From assembly GCA_004335835.1 (NCBI GenBank), contig RWJK01001708.1:1-64000 (forward strand): DNA of 64,000 bases. Direction: 5' to 3'. A model generated the notes under the pieces. The model saw nothing but the letters and a program-made list of their open reading frames with translations. It was not told the origin of the DNA and did not search any database. The position numbers and the translations under genes were made by a program. Positions 41,624 to 53,191 of the stretch are shown one piece after another (position 1 is the stretch's first letter; each line of letters begins with the position of its first letter). The DNA comes from Scenedesmus sp. ARA3. Taxonomy: Eukaryota; Chlorophyta; Chlorophyceae; Sphaeropleales; Scenedesmaceae.

Positions 41624-44600
41624 GATCCCGCCTCACATACTCATCGTCATGCACAGCGTCACTGTTTGTGGTGCAAGTGACTCTGTCCCTGCGGTCACTT
41701 GCTGGCGGTCTCTGCTGGCTGCAGAGACGGCTGAGCTTTGACGACATGCCAGATGCATCCTCTGCCATCCCACCACCAACTCACTAATTGGCGCAATAAG
41801 ACGACATATCACCATAACATGCATCGTTTCAAAGCGCCCACCTCTGCATCAACAGCAGCCGCTGCCACACCACAACCACCCGCCCACCACGATCCACGCG
41901 GTGCTATGACAACTTGTAACAAAAGCATAGCCCAGCAGCACCCACCGCTGCATCAGCAGCTGGTAGTCGTCGGGCATGTCTGGTGGCAGCGTCGGGCGCG
42001 CACCCGCCAGCACCACCTGGCTGTAGATCTGGCCGTAGCGCATGTGGCAGAAGGCGGCCTGCAGGCAGCAGCAGCAGCAGCAGCAGCAAACATTACAGTT
42101 CAGCCGTGGTGCGGCTGGTACAGAGGTGTCCGTGCCTGCATCAAGCAACCTGACGTCAGGAGACAGCGGAAACACACCTGAATGGTCTCAGGGCGTTGTC
42201 TCAGGGCGTTGGTCAGTATGCATCCTGTAGCAGGCAGTGCAAAATGCAGACACGTACGCGTGCACCGCGCATGGATCTGGGCTCACCTGGCCAGTGAAGA
42301 GTTCGTGCATCATGATGCCAAAGCTGTAGATGTCCACTGCTGGTGAGCTGCGGCCGTCCTGCAGCAGCTCAGGCGGCTGGTGCGACAGCGTGCCCACCTG
42401 CAGCGGCAACAGCAGCAGGGAATGTACAGCGAAACACACCAAGCACATCGTGTGAGTATGCATACTATAAAAGCGGTGCATGCCCCACAGCCACGGCAGC
42501 TGCAGAACATTTGAGTACCGGGTGATAGAGGAGATGGTTCGAGTGAACCTGCTGCACATTTGGCGCATGCCTCAAGACCAGCACAGCTGCCAAGCCACGA
42601 GCACCAATATAGTCATCAGCACCTCCACCACATGCGCTATGCACAGCATGCCATCAGCTCATGAAAAGCAAGCTGGCACACACACTGGCTCCTGCCTGCT
42701 GCACAGCTGCTGGCCTTGCTGAGGCTCATAGTATGAGCAGGCAGCTGTGCAAGCATGTGCCACTCACCGTGCGCGTGGTCCTGTGCGTGGCGTGCTGCTT
42801 GACCACCCTGCTCAGCCCCAGGTCGGCTATCTTCGCCACCAGCCCATACTGCGCAGTGCTGCCGCTGCTGACCAGCACGTTGTGTGAGTTCTGCAACGCA
42901 GGGGTAAGCACAGACAGTGGCAGGAGCAGCAGCAGCAGCAAGAGTTTGCCCAATGCTGCCGTTGCAAGGATTGCTCCTGCACGCTCGCAGCAAGCATATT
43001 ACTGCGATCCGCTTGCAAAACTACGTAAGGTGCCGCACAGCTGCTGGAGGCAGTGAGATTGTGAACAAAAATGTATACATCAGCAGCTCACCAGGTCTGC
43101 ATGGATGATGTGCTTCGTGTGCAGCAGCTTCAGGCCCCGCGCCACGTCCTGCAGCAGCAGCAGCAGCCGCAGCACGTCCTCCTCGTTTGACTGGGGCTGC
43201 CAGTCGGCAGCCACGCGCGCCAGCGTGCCCCTGTAACACACAGCGGCGGCAGCAGCAGCAGCAGTGAAAGGACCGTCCTGTGTCGTGCCTGTGCTGTCCT
43301 TGGTGCTGCGACACTGATGCTGCGCTAGCGGGCGCTGCGCGTTAAGAGGGCCTGCCACTGCCAACAGAAGCACAGCTGAGCCCAGGCAAACAAGGACCCA
43401 ACCAAAACCTGTGCGAAAAACGGCAACACATGCAGGCAAGCTGGCTGCTGTCAAATGACCACCTCTCGTAGCTCTGCAAACTAGCCAAGTCTCCCACAGC
43501 CGGGAAGCGGACAAAGCAAGCCCCAAGCAGGTCGCTGCGCTTCATATGCATGCCTCACCTGTCGCACAGGGCTGAGACAAGCCATGTCCCACTCAGCTGC
43601 AGACAACAAAGCAAGCTCAAAGCACTTTACTGCGCTTCATATACATGCCTCAATGCCTCACCTGTCGCACAGCTCTGTGACAAGCCAGGTCTCACACAGC
43701 TCGCCGACCTCCCCTTTGTCTGCTGCCTCATCATGACCGCCAGCAGCATCAGAGCCGTCCCCAGTCCACACAGAGTCCAGCAGCGGCGAGTGCTCTATCA
43801 CCGGCCAGGCGCTGCCTTCGCTGCTGCCTGGAGTAACATGGCTCCCAGGGCTAGTGTGAGTGCTGCGCGTGCTGCGCTGCTGCGCGCTGCTGCTGCCAGC
43901 TGCTGCTGCTGCTGCTGCTGCTGCAGCTGCATTGTGTGTGAAGTTGGTAGGTGGCGTGTACAGAGCCCTTGCAGTGCCGAGCTGCTGGTTGCCGGTGCTG
44001 CCCCTGCGCCTCTCAGCTGGCCGGGTATCAATTGCAATGTCTAGATCCTCAGGCTGTACACCATGTGCAACTGCTGCTGGGTTTGCAGCAGCGTTGATGC
44101 CAGCTGCAGTGCTGCTGCCAGCACCATGCAGCCTTGCTGCTGCCGCTGCTGCTGCTGCAGCTCCTGCTGGCAGTGCAACCCCCAGCTGCTGACTCAGCGG
44201 CGGCGCTGCTGCAGGCTTGAAGGTTGCACGCCTGGGAGCATCTGCCACTCCACCAGCTCCTCCAGCTCCAGATGTGAGGCCTGCATCGTGAGCCCATTGA
44301 GGGGCTGCGGCTTGCTGCGACATGACCTGATCAAAGCTGCAGCGGCGCGACAGCGCTGCCCGGGACGCAATGTCTCCTGGCGGCCGGCGCCAAGTCGCTG
44401 CTGCTGCTGCTGCTGGTAGCTCTGCTGCTGTTATTTCAGTTGGTGGTGGTGCTGGTGCAGGTGCGGGTGTGCCTGCTGGTGCTGGTGCTGCCTGCATGCG
44501 CTGGCTAGCAGCAGCGGCAGCAGTACTGCTGCTGCCACCACCAGGAGCATATGCTGCTGTGGCTGTTCCTAGCTGTGTAGCTGCACCTCCGGTGCGACTC

Positions 44601-45269
44601 CTGCCGCTGCCATTGGCGCCTGCCAACACCTCCGCTGCTGCGGCTGCTGGTGTGGCAGGGGTGCCTATGCTGCTGTAGCTGTCTGCATACAGAGCCCTAG
44701 CTATGCCCCGCATAGGCCTGCCGAAAGACAGCGACCTTCGCCCATTCTCATCACTGTCATGGCTGCTGTGGCTGCCGCCAGCTGCATATGCTGCACGTGC
44801 TGTGCCAAGCTTTGGGCCCACTGCTGCTGCTGCTGGCTTGTTGCTGCTGCTGCTGCTGCCGCCAGTAAAAGAGGCGGCCTTTCTAGGGCTTGCTGTACGC
44901 CACTTGCTGCCAGCAGCAGCGCCCCGAGCAACCAACTCAAGTTTCGCCAACTGACTAGCAGCCGCAGCTGCTGCTGAACTCATCCCAGCACTGCCAGTGC
45001 CTTGCAGTGCTTGCGGTGTTGCTGCTGCTGCTGCTGCTGGGCCACTAGAGCTCAAAGTGTCAGCAGTAACTCCTGATGCTGTGCTGGCCGTTATTGCTGC
45101 ACTTGCAGGGGTGATGGGGCTGGGGGTAAGCAGGCCGGCAGCAGCTGCAGGCGGCAGCGTGTTACTGAGTGGCGTCCGCGGCAGCGACGGCACAGGAACA
45201 ATGGCAGACCTGTATGGTTCTGCCAGTGGTGCAGGCGCAACCACTGTCAGCCGCAGCAACTGCTGCTTC

Positions 45270-45325
<56 letters not shown>

Positions 45326-45979
45326 CTGCTGCTGCTGCTGGAATAGCTGCCGCAGTTGCTGCTGCTGCAGCGGCCGCCAGCTGTGGGTCGGCATTGTGGC
45401 TGCAACACTCCCAGCGATGTGTGTTGCCTGCTGCCTCACTGTATTTCTGTCACCACCACCGCTGCTCTGTGTGTGAGCGCTGCCGCGAGCAGTGTCGCCA
45501 CTCCCTGCCGTGCTGACAGCACCCGATGACTGTTGTGACAGCTGCTGCTGCTGCAGCGGCCCGTGAGCTGGCCTGTTTCTGGAGCCTGGAAGCGGCTGCT
45601 TGTGCTGCTTAGTGATGCAGTGGTAAGCCCTGCAACGTCAGGAACAAACAACCAGGACAGTTACATTCTGAAAGCCCTGCAAAGTCACAGCACAGCAGCA
45701 AGTCACAGTAAAGCAGCAAGAACTCGGCCTGCTTGGTTGCTTTTGCATGCATGCAGAGCTACCCCGTTTGTTAGCGTATGCTACAAGCATGGATTCAGCA
45801 TGTGGCACATTTGCAAGACGCTGCACACCATCACCACAGATCATTACATTACATAAGCACTCCCACCCAAGCCGCTTGCATAGTACATACATCAGTTGTC
45901 TGCTAGGCTGCTGCTGCAATCCCTGCAGGCGCAAGCCCTACCACAGCTGACCACCACCATACCATACAATACAATACAC

Positions 45980-46034
<55 letters not shown>

Positions 46035-47227
46035 CCACCTGACAATGTTTGGGTGGTTGAGCTGCATCATGAGCTGCACCTCATTCGCCACTGCCTCCGC
46101 AGTAGACGTGTCGTGCTGGATCACCTGCAGCAGCAGCAACCAAATGCAGCTGTCAAATCTTTGAATGCAGCTGCAGGTGCAGCAGCAGCATCAGCAGCTG
46201 TGCTGTTCTTGCGGCAGTGCATAACAGCACAATGCAGCAGCACACAGCCCAGCACATGCCCATCACTGCAAGACCAGACAATGTAACATGGCTAAAGTCC
46301 ATACCTTCATGCATGGGTGAGCACAACTGTCACCGCTCTCACCTTGACCGCCACATCCAGCCCTGCCCACTTGGCCTTGAACACACGCGCAAAGGAGCCA
46401 GCTCCCAGCAGCGGGCCTGCAGGCACAGCGTGGTGAGCAGAAGTCAACCAGGACAGGAAAATCTGCAGCACCAAACAACACGCAGCAGCACCAGGCCGCA
46501 ATGCAGCTATGACAGCACCCGGCGCAGCATGCGTAGCGGCACAGCAGCATTGCTGCCAGGAGCGCAGTTGTGCATTTACCATGCCTAAAACAGCAGACAC
46601 TGGCAAATTCCCTGTCTATCGTGCTTGTGACATCTTGTGTGCAACGAGGCACATTTGCACATGCGCCTGAGGCACACTTTGCAGAGCAAGCCTCATAAAC
46701 GCAAAGCACATCTGTCACATCATCGGTCATTGGCAGTGCTCCTCAGCATCCTGTGCTCACCAAGCTGTATGCCAGCATCCTCCTGTGCAGCAAATCAACA
46801 CCGCAATCAAGTCCAAAGCCAGAATGCTGTACACATGTGCTCACCAAGCTCGATGCCAGCATCCTCCTTCTGACGAGTGTCGTGTTGCAGCATAAAAACA
46901 CAAACGAATCAACCGCTGTCAATTGCAAAACCAGCAACCTGTGCTCACCAAGCTCGATGCCAGCATCCTCCTGTGCCGCCCACTCCATGCTGGGAGCTGT
47001 ACGGCACCATGACAGCTCCCACACACCAGAGCCAGCAGCAGCAGCAGCGCCACCACCACCACCACCAGCAGCAGCAGCAAGGCCTGGCATAGCTGCTGCT
47101 GCGCCTGTGACCACAGAGCCAACTGCAGATGCACCAGCTGCTGCATAGCTGTGGAGGATGCCAGAGCCTGCAGCGGAGGCTGGCGCAATGCCGAGGTGGT
47201 GCAGCAACGGCTGGCTCGGTGCATGAA

Positions 47228-47258
<31 letters not shown>

Positions 47259-49759
47259 AAGGTGGCTGACACTGCACGGCAAGAAGGGCGCAGGAGCAGG
47301 TGTAGCGCAGTGAGAAAGTCAGTGTGTGGCTACCCATGCTGCTCTAAGTTACGGCTGGAAAGGGTGTGCCTGACCAGGGGGCAGCGCCCCTGGGCTCCAA
47401 GCCCATTACCTGCAGCTGTAGAAACCATATTTTTACGTGGCAGTGTGCAGAACAACAGGGGCATGACCACGAGGTGCCCATGGCAGCACCCGGACGGTTG
47501 CAAAGCAGTCTGCAGGCGGCTACAGCAGCACCTCACATCAATACACCATACTAGCATGTGGCACAAGCAGCCGCCGAGGCAGGATCGCTGCACTAGTCCA
47601 GTGCATCATCTGCTGTGTCCCGTTCTTGGCAGCAAACCCTTGTTGTGGATGAGACATTGTACCTGAGCAGCAGAGCAGCCTGCGTTGCTTGATTACGTCG
47701 TGGGTCTGTGCCTCGGCCAGTGCCTGTGCCAGCAAATGGCCCTGACGTCAAAGCCAAGTCATCATCGGCCTTGCTGCTGTGCAGCGGCCGCAGTGGCAGG
47801 TGCGCAGAGAGCCGCTTGCTGCAGCGCCTGCGCCACAACAGGAGAGCAGTTGCGGACGCCAGCAGCAGCGCACCTGCAGTGGCAGCACCAGCAGCGCAAG
47901 CAGACGCACAGACAGTGTTGTGGCGCGTGGAACAACTGCACCACAGCATGGCAAGGCATGCACATGTCGTACAAGTAATGGCATATGTTTCTGCAGGCAT
48001 CTTTTGTGCAGTAATCCAGCAGCAGCACTCGCAACAGCTCTGTGTCCGACGGGGCTGCGTGCGCAACGCAGCTGCTGATCCTGCACTCACAAACAACAAG
48101 CAGCAGCTGCTACTAGCAACGCACCTCCAACCGCTACTGGAGCAGCAATGGCAGCCGCCCGGCTGCTGCTGCCGCCAGCAGCTGCTGCTGCTGCTGGCCC
48201 GGCACCCAGCACTGCCTCTGTCAGCTGCGAGATGCAAGCCTCTGGGGTCTCCCTCCTGAGGCATTCATCTGGCACCACATGATCGCACAGGCGCGTGGCG
48301 TTGCGGCGGTACTGCGTTGGCAGAGACATTAGCGGATATGTTGATAGAGACATAAGAGAAAACACTTTCAAGGAGACATCAAAGGAAACATAATGCAAGT
48401 GATGCACCAGTGCAGCCGCGCGCTGCAGCAGCATAAGCTCACACAGCAGCGCTAAATTGCTGGATTAGCATGTTGACAAAGACGACATAAGTTCAGTAAT
48501 AATGCAGTGCAAAGGGCTGACGGTTCTCACCAGAGCATAGCCGCCCACGTAGTGCCCTCCAGTCACCAGCTGCAGTGGGACATCACTGCTGATGTCTGTC
48601 ACATGCACCATGTCCGAGAACATCCTGCCCTGCAACACGCAGTCACACGCAGTCACACACAACCAAGTGAGGGGTGCGGTACTTGCAGGAAAGCAGCCGG
48701 TCAAGTGTGCATACAGGAATACACCAAAAGACACAGCGGAGCAGCATTGTTGGTGCTGCCTTGCAATGCTGCTGCTGTTGTTGGCGCCTAACATCATCTT
48801 GCATAGAGTCGCTGCCAGAAGCACTGTCTGACATAGCCTGTGCAACACATGCCAAGTAGATGTGTGCACTGAGTCTTCGCAAACAGTAACGCTGTGATGC
48901 TGCGGGCAACACACCTCATAGGTAGCATCGACTGCCTCTGCCCTCTGCCGCCCTCCAGGCGCAGGGTATGCCGCGCTGCGCTGCGTGCTGTTTATAATCG
49001 CCAGCGATGATTGTGTAGAAGGACACACCACCCGCAGCCCATACGAATCCAGATGCTCCAATCGGCCGCCTAGCCCCTGACCCCGCACCACACTAATCAT
49101 GGTGCCTGTGCCCCTGCTGGATTCGTTTGCAATGTTGACTCGCAGGAAGCGAAGTGTGCATGTTGAGCAGAGCTCCCAGATGCCTGGCTTCATTGCTAGG
49201 TCCAGCACTGGCAGCTGGCCTGGCTGGCTGGTGATGGTCACATTCCTGCAAACAGGTTCAACATTTGTCACATGGCATGCAGCAGCGGAGCGTGAAGAAC
49301 TGATATGCTGCATGAGGGCATGGTAGCACAGGAGGGCGCATGTTGGGGTTGAACAGCGTGATTTTCATCAGTATAGTTTTCCAAAGCATCTTCGGTGAAC
49401 TCAAGCCTGTTGCTAATTGCGCCTGCCATCTGGTCCACAAGTCATGCTACATGCTAGCAGCAGCGCTGCTGTTTGTGCTTCTGGCATGGGTCTGGGAGCA
49501 TGCACTGTGCCTGATCTCGCCTATTAATGGGCAAAGGCTTGTCCACAAACTCATCGAACTCCTGGCCGATAGAGTAGTTGCTGAGCAACACGATGGTCTC
49601 TGCATCGCTTTGCAGTGCAGACTGCAGAGCCAGTCCGGCATCCGGCGAAGCGTACGTGACGTACGCCACTCCAGCAGATTGAACAGATGCAATCCATATA
49701 GACATCCATGCAGCTGCCAGCACATAGGCTGCCACACGGCCAGAGCATCGCTTAGTCAT
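41479..49759 (-). CDS. Receptor-like protein kinase with giant N-lobe insert
   Basis: Fourteen exons (49759-49521, 49245-48915, 48629-48531, 48311-48125, 47873-47663, 47271-46949, 46416-46343, 46124-46039, 45629-43662, 43230-43092, 42890-42768, 42397-42287, 42058-41946, 41572-41479) give 1365 residues ending at TAA. A signal peptide opens an ectodomain with many N-glycosylation sites. A membrane helix (about 276-300) is followed by WRRRCSKR. The kinase domain starts near 464: GAGSFARV, VAVK (Lys488), NHPNIV, ELCDRGTL, HADLNSHN (1216-1223), ADLG (Asp1242), PPE, SFGIMMHEL. The catalytic loop has Asn where most kinases have Lys, as in the LIMK-type DLNSHN loop, so activity is still plausible. 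A single 1968-nt exon places about 640 Gln/Ala/Ser-rich residues between AYHCIT and ETWLVTEL. The first intron appears to use a GC donor. Confidence 0.85.
41578..41623. repeat. (CAG)n microsatellite before the last kinase exon
   Basis: About 15 CAG units on the + strand read as CTG on the kinase sense strand and end within a few bases of the acceptor of the exon starting at 41572. Confidence 0.9.
43535..43600 (-). repeat. Copy of the donor end of the giant kinase exon
   Basis: The real exon ends at 43662 with codons for TELCDR and GTGAGGC. About 103 nt downstream the same segment recurs with a GTGAGGC donor and flanking ATGCATATGAAGC-like intron sequence, but with coding changes. Confidence 0.85.
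45979..46032. repeat. (CAG)n microsatellite in a kinase intron
   Basis: About 17 CAG units on the + strand (sense CTG) start within ten bases of the donor of the exon ending at 46039. This is a case where the run lies by the donor rather than the acceptor. Confidence 0.9.
46757..46870 (-). repeat. Two copies of the donor end of kinase exon 47271-46949
   Basis: The sense sequence GGATGCTGGCATCGAGCTTG followed by GTGAGCAC ends the real exon at 46949. It recurs near 46850 and, with changes, near 46768, each with a GTGAGCAC donor. Confidence 0.88.
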
Positions 49760-51007
49760 AGCTCGCCCTGCTCAGACCGTGCGCACCATCACGAACGAAA
49801 ACATGCTGAACCTTTCCCTGAAACCGCTGGCATGTTTTGTTGCACAAAGATTGTTGGTTGGACAAGTGTGCGAATTTGGTGCGAACATATGGTGACTGCG
49901 CGTTATAGCCCAAAACGTCCAAGGTTTGTCATTCTGCTGTGCTGCTGTGCATGAAGACACAGTAAAGTTGTCTGCCAGCCACCAGCAACCCCAAGCCGAC
50001 TAAGAAAATCAACACAAATATCTCTGTCTCAATAAAGCGTACGCAGATGTCCGTCAGAGGACAATTAACATCTGGATGGAGCCCAGCAGACACTACTGTG
50101 CAGGCGCTGCGCCAGCCTCCTCGCAAAATTTCAAGCGTGGTGGTATGAGGGAGCAGCAGTGCGTGCCTGAATTAAAGCCACACAAACCATCTCCATCTCA
50201 AGAGCCGCCGCACATCCCAATCTCACAATGTAATAGACAAAACAAGGCCCTAATGTACATAGTGCAACCAAAGCAATTCAGTAGCTCCCCTGCACCACAT
50301 GCATGTATGTGCCCTGCAGCCTGCGGGATGAGCCAGCTGGCTGTAGCCAGCCATAGGCCCCTTACACACCGTATCTGCCATAGCACTCAACACACGCGGC
50401 AGTACTGCATGGAGTGCATTGATGCTGGGCCAGCAGATGCGAAAGGGCAAAATTATACAAAGCCAGGATCCGGAAGGACGCTGGTGATGCACAGCTGCGC
50501 ACCTTCAAGCTATGCTGGACCAGAAGACCCCCACCCAGGTCTCCTGGTACTCGAATGCAACGCCTGGCTTGCAGCCGCCAAGCCGAAAGCCAAGCAGCCA
50601 TGCCGAACACCAAAGCCTCACTGACACCCTGGCAAGCTCATGCTGATGCGATCGTATGGATGCAGGAAGTACACAAACAGTGCCGCCCCAACACTTGACA
50701 ATCGCAGCAACAAGACAAGTCGTGCGCACACTTAAGCTGCTGTTGAGGACACATATCAGAGACTACACACTCGCCGAACTCAAAGACCCAAACACTTTGC
50801 AAGCCTGCTGCGACCCTGCTCTGGCCGTTCCCATCAGCACACGCTGCCCATCAGTAAACGAAGCGCACCCTGCAACAGCTCATTCCTCACGCAGCACATC
50901 CCTCTCACCTCGCGCCAAACAACGCCTGCCTGGCACTTCACACATGACTGCATGATGCTACCCCACACGCAACTGCATGCCGGTTGACCGCCTAATCGTC
51001 AACCAAA
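49760..51007. other. Intergenic between kinase and CTLH genes
   Basis: No gene is supported. It should hold the kinase promoter near 49760 and the tail of the CTLH gene towards 51000. The A/C-rich open frame at 50076-50624 lacks family features. Confidence 0.35.
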
Positions 51008-51290
51008 TGCAGCCGAGATGATGGCCTGTGCATCGCCGCCCTGCTCTGCCAGCAGCTCCAGCGCAGTGCTGGAATGCAACGCCACCACCACCATCATCAC
51101 CTTGTGCCAGCTTGCCGCTCAAGCGCCAAACGCAGCCAGAATGACCGCCGATGCATCACCGCCCTGCTCCGCAAGCAGCTCCAGCGCAGCTCAAATGCAA
51201 CACCATCGCCATCACCATCACCAAGCTGCCGCTCAAGCGCCAAATGCGGCCAAAATCACAGCCTGTGCATCGTCGCCCTGCTCCTTCAGC
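51008..51290 (-). repeat. Three copies of the CTLH gene's terminal coding segment
   Basis: The last codons of the CTLH gene (LLAEQGGDAQAVILAAFGA, about 51415-51350 on the reverse strand) recur with changes near 51237, 51124 and 51009. The period is 113-115 nt. The copies lie downstream of the stop. Confidence 0.88.
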
Positions 51291-51344
51291 TGTGACTTCT
51301 GCGCACCTCATGCGCTCAGCGCTATCTTCAAGATGTGTACCACC

Positions 51345-53158
51345 TCATGCGCCAAATGCAGCCAGAATGACCGCCTGTGCATCGCCGCCCTGCTCTGCTA
51401 GCAGCTCCAGTGCAGTAGCCCGGGGCAGCTCCAGCACCTCCATCACCTGCAGCACCTCAGCCTCATCAAATTCCAACCCCTCAGCATCTTCGCTGCCGCT
51501 CATGTCGGCATCATGCAGCTCCGGAGGCTGATCCTGCAAGTCTGAGTCATCGTCAGCACCTGCAACTGCTGCTACGCCGGCTGCAGCCGCATTTGCGGCA
51601 ACGCCTGGGCTTGCAAGTGCTGCTGCTGCCGTACCATCTGCAGCAGAGCCAGCTGCTGCTGCCGCTGAGTCAGCTTGCAGGAGCTTATGCAGCCCCATGG
51701 CAGCAGCAAAGGGGTCCTGGCAGCGCTGCACCCTAAACCACCCCTTGTGCGCCGTCAGCAGAACCCTGAACAGCTTCACGAGGGCCGGCGGCTCCACGCC
51801 GAGCTTGGACTGCAGCAGCGGCAGCAGCTGCGACAGCACTTTGCTGCCGGCCTCTTCCAAGCTGCTGCTGCTGCCTGCTGTGTTTGCTGCTGCTGCTCCA
51901 AAGACAGGGCCTGGCAACAGCAGCGCCATGCTCGACTTGAGCTGCGGCAGCAGCTCTGGGTGTGCATCTGCCAAGGGAGTGAGCTGGCTGCGGGCCAGCT
52001 GCAGGGCCCCTGGCAGGTCGTTGGACTGCACCAGCTGCAGCACATACCAGAGCCAGTCAGGGGGCTTTGGTTAGTAAGGCATAGTTGGCAAAGCTTGCCC
52101 TTGAGCAACGGGTGACATACTCATCAGACAAATTTGTTGTTAGTGCTGGACCGGGCGTACCTCCCTTCACACGCGCAGTCAACAGCAACCTTCCACCAGC
52201 AACCTCGCACGTCCTTGCTACAAGCAACCCTTTCCACGCTTGCCCAAACCCCTTGCATACCTGCTGCCACCCCAACCCCCCCTATGACACCCATGGAGCA
52301 CAAATAGCTGACAGCATTTGATACACCAGGCACTCATTAACACGCAGCACAGCACCCACCTGCATGAAGTGGCAGCGCTTCAGCTCAAACCTCAGGCTGG
52401 GGCTCTCTTGCAGCAAGCCAGGCTGCAGCTCCTCAACCAAAGCCTCAGCTTCCGGCCAACTGCCCTGTTTCACAAGCCCCTGCAGCTGCGCCAGTGAGGC
52501 CTGCAGGCCCTGCTGCTGCTGCGACGCATCCTTCATGCTGCTGCTGCCGCTGCCGCATGCTGCTGCCGCAGACTTGAGTGAGTGCTGCAGCTGCTGCCAG
52601 CGCAGCTGCTGCTGCGCTGCGCGGGCAGCATGCAAAAGCTGCTCAGCAAGAGCATCTTCAGCCGCCTTGCTGCCCGGCTGTTGCTGCTGCTGCTGCTGCT
52701 TCTCCGGCTGCTGCTGCTTCTCCGGCTGCTGCGCTGCGTGCCTGCCCGCCTGACGGCCACTGCTCGTGTCTGCTGCAGCTTCCACACCAGCAGGGTTGTC
52801 GACAATGACTTGCAGCAGCCGCATTTCCTGCTGCAAATCACCGTCAGTTGCTGCTGCTGCTCCTGCTCCAGCTGCTGCTGCTGAGCCTGGTTGTTGGCCC
52901 AGAAAGCGTGAGGGCGTCTGCTTGCAGCGCCAGCGCGGCACCTTATACGGTGGGCTCTGAGACTCACTGCGTAGCATTGCAGCTGCCACAGGGCCGCCAG
53001 CAGCAGCAGCTAGACAGTGACCATGGCCGGCACCCCCTGCAGATGTGACAGGGCTGCCAGAGCCTGCTGCTGCTGCTGCTGCTGCTGCGCCAGTGCTGCC
53101 GTTGTTGCTGCGCTTCTGAGCCTTGCCGCTGCCGCCGCTGCTGGTGCGCGCCATGTCA

Positions 53159-53191
<33 letters not shown>

